From contig JALLPB010001408.1 in assembly GCA_036939975.1 (NCBI GenBank), forward strand, positions 8,887 to 18,950: a stretch of 10,064 bases of DNA, read 5' to 3'. Position 1 is the first letter of the stretch. Each line of letters opens with the position of its first letter. This DNA is from Cyclostephanos tholiformis (lineage: Eukaryota; Bacillariophyta; Thalassiosirophyceae; Thalassiosirales; Thalassiosiraceae). The notes below the pieces were generated by a model. The model had not been told where the DNA came from. It searched no databases and saw only the letters and a list, made by a program, of their open reading frames with translations. The position numbers and the translations under genes are program-made. Shown in pieces: positions 1 to 5,506 of this stretch.

Positions 1-142
1 TCCACTTGGTACTAAAAATTCGATTGGTACCTTAGGGTGTACTTTAGGTAAGTACTGTACACATCTAATGTCCGGCCTTGGGCCGGGCATGCCTAAAGTG
101 TAACATTTGTTACACAAGATACAGTGAACTTCTGGGCTCATG
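1..142. repeat. Possible LTR edge of the adjacent copia fragment
   Basis: No coding signal is visible here. Two compact inverted repeats stand out. CCGGCC-TTG-GGCCGG lies at 72-86, and the near-perfect palindrome TGTAACATTTGTTACA lies at 99-114. Read on the minus strand, the direction of the neighbouring copia pol fragment, the second palindrome starts with TGTAACA about 30 bases beyond the end of the RNase H reading frame. A TG-beginning palindromic sequence downstream of RNase H is where the 3' LTR of a copia element would start. I see no clear polypurine tract and no second LTR copy in the window, so the LTR call is an inference from position and shape only. Confidence 0.35.
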
Positions 143-1648
143 TCAAAGAGAAGAATATGAAATAAGAACCTCAACAATACCCAGAGGTGGATGAATGTTG
201 TGAGACATTGATTGCTCCAAAACTGGGATATTGTCCATGTAAGGCAAAGTGGGTGAAGTCAAGCAATGATATTGGTCACACCAAGTAGTTATCACATAAG
301 TAATTGCTTGACCAGCACATAAAGGAATCGTGCAGGCAATGGAAGTTAGCTCCATCATGCATTTTTTTAGTGAAAAGAAAAGATCTGCAACATTTAATAT
401 GCCAGGTACGTGGTGGAGTAACAAACCATACATGAGTGGAGTTTTCCCAATTTTGATGTGGTGATTTCTTTTTGTCATCATATTGTGGCACAATTTCACA
501 CATGCATCATTGTTGTCATATAAAACACTTAGGCGAGTGGCATCCTTGATTGGGTGGCCCAATGAGGATAAGTGTTCAATCATATTTTGAGTGTTTACTG
601 TCAACCATGAACCCATATTTGACGCATGTATTTCCACCTTGCAAGAGATAAGTGAAGTGTGTTCTTGGCAGTTGGCTTTCCAGCACATGGGACAACCGAA
701 GCGCATGACCAAGGCACCGCTCATGCTATGAAACTTAAAGAGGAGCAGATATATGCCCTCACAGATGGCATTGCTGGGTCGAGATCCTCGGCATGCATTG
801 TTATATGTTGTGAGGCAATGAGGCTCATGTTTGAGGGGAAGCCTTGTGTCAGTGAATGCTTCTATGTCAATTGGCAAGTATGTATGAAGCGGGCCACACA
901 ACTCTGAGGTGAAGGCAAAGCCATAGTCAATCGTAGAATGGATATGGTGCAATGCATTTAAGGTGGCATTCCAGTGACCATAAGATGGTTTGTTGCAGTA
1001 AGCCTACATGAAGGAATGTGCCAGAGCCAGAATGGGGCAAGTGCTTTGCGCGTGCCATCCAAGGCAAGCCAACAATGACCTGATATTTCCATTTTTGGCA
1101 TTCTTGGGTTCATCCGACTTAGGAATGGCATCCATGGGAAGTCCAGATCAGTAAGGCATCACATTGGGGGTGAGATTCCAGAGGTGTGTGTTTTTGTTTT
1201 CAACATTGGGAGCAATGAATCCCATTTTGCTCAGATGAATGGTGACATGGTCAGCAATGGCAAGCCATTGGATTGTGACCGTACCCATAAATTCAATGGT
1301 GACAATAGCCTCTCAAATTTCATCTCCACCTTGTGATTTGCAGAAAAATAAATGACATTGTCCACATAGAGGCCCACTGTCAGAGTTGCTGAGGAAGGAG
1401 AATCTGCAGGATGGAAGTATTGTGGATGAAGCCTGTGAACAGGCAGGAGGGCTCTGTTACAATATCCTGGAGGCCAATTTGTTCTAAGCTTAACTTGGTC
1501 TTGGTATACAAATGGCAAGGGCTATGCCTTAGACCATATTGATACATTTTAACAGAAAATATTCATCGTTTCCTGCATCAGGGTTGCCAAGAGAAGGTTT
1601 AATGATGGTGATCTCATCAACTGGTAATAGTATTCCCTGGAAAAATGC
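143..1648 (-). pseudogene. Degenerate Ty1/copia retrotransposon pol fragment (RT and RNase H)
   Basis: This is a decayed copia-type pol gene on the minus strand, without its gag, protease, integrase and 5' RT parts. Three reading-frame pieces follow in family order. Near 1648-1540 is the early RT motif with NAFFQG and DEITI. At about 1518-1231 is the RT palm, with LYVDN at the catalytic site. From about 1300 to 143 comes the end of RT (EFMG, HLSKMGF) and then RNase H (EIHAS, LYDNNDACV, HIKIG, and a final HHVPGILNVADLF). The catalytic YVDD box reads YVDN (1357-1368), which alone should abolish polymerase activity. In-frame stops lie at 1148-1150 (TGA) and 1004-1006 (TAG), and the frame changes near 1530 and near 1310. 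It is therefore non-autonomous and dead. The motif order and the RNase H spacing are like stramenopile copia elements (family knowledge). The upstream end stops abruptly near 1648, where antisense beta-propeller sequence begins. Confidence 0.85.
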
Positions 1649-1649
1649 A

Positions 1650-2766
1650 TTTTTTGGTGGCTCTCTCTGCAAATGCCAGAATTCTGGTGATTGGTGCTCT
1701 GGGTGATTATGATGATGGAGAAAAAAGAGATTCATCAAAGTCTGTCATACCAACAATGACAGCGAGAACTGGGTGCAGCTGGGCTAGACCATGTATGGCA
1801 ATTCAACAGGAGACCTGTTTGGGTGGGTTGTAGATATTACCACCAATGGGAACACTATAGTTAACTGGCTCTTCAAGGTATTACAGTGATATCAACCTAC
1901 CTGGGTACGTGAAAGTTTTCTCCTCCCTGAAAAGTGACAACAATCTTGGTACCAACACTTGGATGCATGAATTTGGGAATTTTATTTCCATCTCGGATGA
2001 TGGCAAGAAAATTGTGTTCGGAGTGGATGCCAATGATGGGACAAATGAGGAGAACTCTGGGCATGTCAGGATTTATCAGATGGATGATTTTGGTTTGAGC
2101 TGGGCTCAGATAGGCAAGGATATTGAAGGTGATATGGCTGATGATCTACTGAGATATTCAGTATCGCTGTTGGCAAACGGACAATCATTGCAATATGGGC
2201 ACCATGGGCTGGTGTTAATGGAGTGGGGACAGGTCAAGTGAAAGTGCATAGAATGAATAGTGCAGGATCAAGCTGGGGCAACAATGCAAGCAATTGGTTT
2301 GGAACCTCCATAGATATTTCTCCAGACAGCAGTACTATTGCCATTAGCACTTCTGGGATGTGGACTGTAGGTCTAGGATAAGTGAGAGTTTGTTCCCTTG
2401 TGAACGATGATGATATTGATACCAGCACTTGGAAGCAAACTGGCCAAGATATCCTTGGGGAAGTAATGGCTGATCATGGTCTGTTTTGCTCTCTGATGAT
2501 TCCAGAACACTCGTGGATGCTGTTCCTCATGGCAGTCCTAATGGGTATGTACTGGAGTCAGGTAACTTGAGGGTCTATCCAATGGGTGATACTGATGCAC
2601 GTTGGATACAGCTGGGCTTTGACATGATGGAGGGCTGGCTTACGATCATCTAGGAATGACAGTGTCATTGTAGGCAGATGGTAATACGTTGGCAGTTGGC
2701 TCGTCTCATGTTTTTGAAAACAATGTTGACATCTCTAATAATGTGATGGTCTTTGAATTGAAATGA
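1650..2766 (+). pseudogene. Decayed FG-GAP-like beta-propeller repeat protein
   Basis: This is a run of about six degenerate repeats of roughly 50-60 residues. Each pairs a W-x-Q-x-G-x-D-I-x-G-like segment with a strand of the form S-V-S/A-L-S-A-D-G-x-x-x-A-I-G. Readable pieces are VALSANARILVIGALGDYDD (from 1657), NWVQLG then a TAG at 1785-1787, ISISDDGKKIVFGVDANDG and SWAQIGKDIEGD (within 1909-2190), SIDISPDSSTIAIS (about 2310), TWKQTGQDILGE (about 2427), RWIQLGFDMMEG (about 2600), and a final ADGNTLAVGSSH ending in a TGA at 2764-2766. The frame changes near 1730, 1860, 2190 and 2480, and stops lie at 1785-1787 and 2379-2381. The repeat pattern is that of FG-GAP/integrin-alpha-like propellers often found in secreted or surface proteins of diatoms and oomycetes. 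The 5' part, including any signal peptide, is absent: the copia fragment abuts the first visible repeat. It has clearly been free of selection for some time. Confidence 0.75.
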
Positions 2767-2867
2767 TGGTGGCATCAGCTTCTCACCGATTGTCCTCCAT
2801 TCCACGAATGCCGCCGATGATGCGACGTTGGTGTGGGGCGCCGGCGCCGGTGCCCTGATGCCCTCCG

Positions 2868-3086
2868 ATGACAATGTCCTCGAGATTCGTCCTCCTCCTC
2901 GTCCTCGTCCTCCTCCTTCTCCTCCCCCCCACTGCCATGACCAGCACCTCCATTGCGGACAAGGAGGAGGTGACAAATTCGAAGAAGACGTCGCGGCATG
3001 GCATGCATCCTCCACCTCGATCGAATCGAGGGGACGTCCGACGATTACGCCCCCACCCCGCGCTGCCAGGCCAGGCCAGGCATTAG
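2868..3086 (+). CDS. Candidate small secreted protein (72 aa), unrecognised
   Basis: I do not recognise this protein. It starts MTMSSRF, followed by an uninterrupted Val/Leu run and PPTAMTS, which is an excellent signal peptide (about residues 1-24). The rest is hydrophilic, with a Lys-Lys at about residue 39 and a basic Pro-rich end, RLRPHPALPGQARH. There are no cysteines and no second membrane segment. A second ATG at 2874 has A at -3. The ORF lies just inside the GC-rich block, 101 bases after the dead beta-propeller gene and about 630 bases before the prenyltransferase. The size and leader fit a secreted peptide precursor. It could instead be an orphaned first exon, or a chance ORF in triplet-biased DNA, because other frames are also open here. 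Its leader resembles the prenyltransferase leader downstream (MTMSS..FVLL in both). Confidence 0.35.
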   Translation: MTMSSRFVLLLVLVLLLLLPPTAMTSTSIADKEEVTNSKKTSRHGMHPPPRSNRGDVRRLRPHPALPGQARH

Positions 3087-3713
3087 GTCGTGTTGGTGCA
3101 GGAAGGGGGAGGAGGAAGGTCTATTATTACTTGATGATATGTTCCATTCGTTATCATCGTTCTTATCCTCGTTCTTGACCCGTGTGGTCGGTCGGTCGGC
3201 GCGGAGGAACGACATGGACTGCATTTTCTTCGTCGACGTCCTTTTGTATTGTCATCATCTCGGAGTCACCAACATCATTGATTGGGTGTATCGTAGGTAC
3301 CATACTAGTATTCCTATGTGCAATGGACTGAATTACTTGACGGCTTGGATTTTTGTAGGGAGAGAGGTGACAAGAAGTGAACACAAAAAAAGTGTGAGTC
3401 ATTCAGCCAGTTTCAGCTTTTTGGCGGGGAGCTCGTGAGAGGAGCAAAAAGAATCAGTCGTCAGTCAGAGTGTGTGTGTCAAGTGTCAACTCAACGACCG
3501 ACGATGGCGGAGGTGGTAGTATCGTAGAAATAATAATAATAATCCCGCTCCAACCACACAACTACCACACAAAGAGGCAAACTCACGACCTCCACTTCTT
3601 TTCACCTAAATAACCCCCCACCCCCCTGAGAGAGCTCTATCCGATAATTAAATATTCAAGTCCCATTCTAATACGAGGATAATCAGGCAGCACACTATCG
3701 AGACTTGAGAATA
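3087..3713. other. Intergenic region upstream of the prenyltransferase
   Basis: No gene could be supported here. A plus-strand frame open to 3438 has no domain-like sequence or sensible start, and the minus-strand frames look like shadows. The stretch should hold the promoter and 5' leader of the gene starting at 3714. Visible elements are a GTCGGTCGGTCGGC run near 3185, a (TAA) microsatellite at 3531-3543, a C-rich patch at 3617-3627, and an AT-rich TATA-like patch (GATAATTAAATATTC) at about 3643-3657, some 60 bases before the start codon. The promoter reading is an inference. Confidence 0.4.
3531..3543. repeat. (TAA) trinucleotide microsatellite
   Basis: Four complete TAA units plus one base lie in the leader or promoter region of the prenyltransferase gene, about 170 bases before its start codon. 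The tract is short and easily length-variable. No function is evident. Confidence 0.8.
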
Positions 3714-5411
3714 ATGTCGTCATCAAGGCGAGGGAGGAGAGGGGGGGCGTGCCTAGCGTCATCGGCGTCATCGTCAACGCCAACGATGATGATGACGATG
3801 TCGTCGTCGTCATTCGTCCTATTAGTAGTGGCGGTAGCATCATCGTTGGCCCTCCTAACGACGACGCATACGACGATGACATCGGCCATGATGACGACGC
3901 ACCGCCATCCGCCGATGTCGTGTCATTCCCAACGATCATCGTCGAGGCAATTCGCGTTGTCCCCCACGACGCGCACGACGTCGTCGTCATCGTCGTCATC
4001 GTTGTATTTTTCGTCAGGTCGCCGATCGTCGCTAAAGAACGTTGCCACCACCACGACCACCAATGGCAGGACGACGTCCTCGTCGTCCTCCTCCACCGCC
4101 GCCGCCGCCGCCGCCGCCTCCCGCTCCTCGACGACGACATCGACGATGATGGCCGTGGAGGGCGACTTCGATCCGACATCGCTGTACGAATCGAAACTCG
4201 CGATCGAATCCGGCTCGTTGCGCGCCAAACTTCGCGCCCTGTACAGGTTCACACGTCCCCACACCATCCGCGGCACGATACTCGCGAGCGTGGCCGGTAC
4301 TATACGAGCGTTGCTCGATATACCCGGTTGTGCGTCCGTCGTGAATTGGGGACGATTGTTACCGCGAGCCGTCATCGGCATGATCGCGTTACTTTTGGGA
4401 AACGCGTACATCGTGGGGATAAATCAAATATTCGACAGGGACATCGACGTATTGAACAAGCCGTTCCTGCCGGTGGCGAGCGGCGAAATGTCGACGAACG
4501 TCGCTTGGATGGCGGTGATACTCAGCGGCATCGCTGGACCGATGATCGTGTGAGTTAAAGCAAAAACATAAGATGTGAAAAATACATGTATCGCGCGAAG
4601 GAGAGAGAGAGAGAGAGGAGGAGGGGGGGGGGGGACAATTATTCGTGTTCTTTTGAACATGGCGATTTCTCGACTTCGCATCGTTTTTTTCTAACCACGC
4701 ACCGCGCGACCGATCCCCACTTACAAAAAATGCGATCTTACGGACCCCACGCTAACGCTCCCCCCCAACCGCCCACACTTGTGCCCGCTTTACGCATATA
4801 TTATATTATATGCGTGCATCTATCCATGCAGGTACAATTACTTCCCCCCCCTCCTCTTCCGTCTGTACATGATCGGTTGGACGCTCGGGGGTATTTACTC
4901 CGTCCCCCCGATACGAACGAAGCGCAATCCACTCGCGGCCGGACTCACCATCGCGATCGTGCGCGGCTTCCTACTGAACTTCGGAGTTTACTACGCCGTG
5001 AGAGATGCCATCGGAATGTCCTTCGTTTGGAGTCCGAAGGTATCCTTCATCGCTCGTTTCATGACGGTATTCGCCAGCGTCATCGCCATCACGAAGGACC
5101 TACCGGACGTCGACGGCGATAGAGCGTACAACATATCGACGTTCGCGACGAGGGTGGGCGTGCCGGCGATCGCGAGGGGGGCGTCGCTTTGTCTATTGTT
5201 GAATTACGCCCACGCGATCCTCACGGGGTTGCTGTCGGGTCCGGGAGCTTTCAACGCGTTGCCGATGATCGGCGGACACGCGGCGTTGGCGGCCATGCTC
5301 GTTTCGCGTTACAGGGCATTGGAACCGGAGAAATTGCCGTCGATCAAGAGGTATTACAAGCACATTTGGGACCTGTTTTACCTGGAGTACGCGTTGTACA
5401 CCCTCATTTGA
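3714..5411 (+). CDS. Homogentisate prenyltransferase, solanesyltransferase-like (plastoquinone pathway)
   Basis: This is a UbiA-family membrane prenyltransferase that joins homogentisate to a polyprenyl diphosphate in the plastid, the committed step to plastoquinone (or tocopherol). Exon 1 is 3714-4549 and exon 2 is 4832-5411; they are joined in frame at a split GT|G valine codon to give 471 residues. Both Asp-rich motifs are present: N237-x3-D241-x3-D245 (NQIFDRDID) and K367-D-L-P-D-V-D-G-D375. [13 protein letters not shown] and [15 protein letters not shown] are far closer to homogentisate solanesyltransferase (HST, VTE2-2 type) than to the phytyltransferase VTE2-1, as I remember those families. 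The first 150 or so residues are a Ser/Thr-rich leader with a hydrophobic core at about 32-49 ([15 protein letters not shown]) and a poly-Ala tract at about 129-136, consistent with ER-signal plus transit peptide import. No clean ASAFAP motif is visible. ATG 3714 is the first in-frame ATG. ATG 3786 or 3798 would place the signal peptide at the true N-terminus and may be the real start. The substrate chain length is inferred from similarity only. Confidence 0.9.
4096..4118. repeat. (CCG) trinucleotide repeat coding a poly-alanine tract
   Basis: Seven and two-thirds CCG units lie in exon 1 of the prenyltransferase and encode consecutive alanines in the low-complexity leader, before the conserved catalytic core. 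Length changes in steps of three would be tolerated there. It continues the GAC/GTC/TCG triplet bias that fills 3710-4150 and opens long shadow frames on both strands. Confidence 0.85.
4550..4831 (+). other. Spliceosomal intron of the prenyltransferase gene (282 bases)
   Basis: The donor GTGAGT is at 4550-4555 and the acceptor is TGCAG ending at 4831. Splicing here removes the TGA at 4551-4553 and joins ...GPMIV to YNYFPPLLF in frame, in the middle of the UbiA fold and between the two Asp-rich motifs. It carries a (GA) run at 4601-4616 followed by twelve G at 4623-4634, and a branch-like GCTAAC at 4751-4756. It is longer than the roughly 100-base introns common in diatoms (general knowledge). 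Confidence 0.88.
4601..4634 (+). repeat. (GA)n followed by a 12-G homopolymer, intronic
   Basis: A GA dinucleotide tract (4601-4616) runs through GGAGGAGG into twelve consecutive G (4623-4634) inside the prenyltransferase intron. Such a purine-only strand can form a triplex or a G-rich structure, and it is also a place where assembly length errors are likely. Because it is intronic, length changes do not affect the reading frame. Confidence 0.85.
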
Positions 5412-5448
5412 GGGAGGGTGGGGGGTATGGGATGGGATGGGATGGGGG
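5412..5448 (+). other. G-quadruplex motif just after the prenyltransferase stop codon
   Basis: Seven runs of three or more G are separated by 1-3 bases: 5412-5414, 5416-5418, 5420-5425, 5429-5431, 5434-5436, 5439-5441 and 5444-5448. This satisfies the usual G3+N1-7 rule several times over. It starts immediately after the TGA of the plus-strand gene, so it would be in that mRNA's 3' UTR as RNA, and it is C-rich on the opposite, convergent transcript. It is preceded by the tight palindrome CCCTCA-TT-TGAGGG (5401-5414), which spans the stop codon. Quadruplex folding is predicted from sequence only. Confidence 0.7.
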
Positions 5449-5481
5449 ATGTCGCCAACGGGAAATGAGGATATGTGCATG

Positions 5482-5487
5482 AATAAA
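5482..5487 (+). terminator. AATAAA poly(A) signal for the prenyltransferase gene
   Basis: A canonical AATAAA lies 71 bases after the stop codon of the plus-strand gene and 20 bases before the end of the convergent minus-strand ORF. Cleavage 10-30 bases downstream would end the transcript at, or just inside, the 3' end of the neighbouring gene. No equivalent signal was seen for the minus-strand gene in the spacer, so its transcript may run into the prenyltransferase 3' end. Confidence 0.5.
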
Positions 5488-5506
5488 CTTAACTCGGATC
5501 TCTCAT

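Noticed and set aside
659..907. Plus-strand 82-codon frame
   Set aside because: It lies opposite the RNase H domain of the copia fragment and has no recognisable sequence of its own.
1909..2241. Separate 110-residue gene
   Set aside because: Its first codon is GTG, it continues beta-propeller repeats found on both sides in other frames, and it is just one readable segment of the pseudogene.
2665..3015. Minus-strand Gly/Arg-rich frame and overlapping His/Glu-rich frames near 2775-3008
   Set aside because: They cross the composition boundary, are low-complexity, and are best explained as the opposite strand of the Leu-rich signal peptide at 2868.
3705..3713. Upstream TTG start for the prenyltransferase
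   Set aside because: Non-ATG initiation is not expected here, and an in-frame ATG follows nine bases later.
3637..4179. Long minus-strand frame opposite the first exon of the prenyltransferase
   Set aside because: It is made almost entirely of Ser/Thr/Arg triplet repeats produced by the GAC/GTC bias of the leader on the other strand, and has no domain-like part.
3749..4558. 269-codon plus-strand frame overlapping the prenyltransferase exon
   Set aside because: It is a second open frame over the same triplet-biased DNA. The other frame carries the recognisable UbiA motifs.
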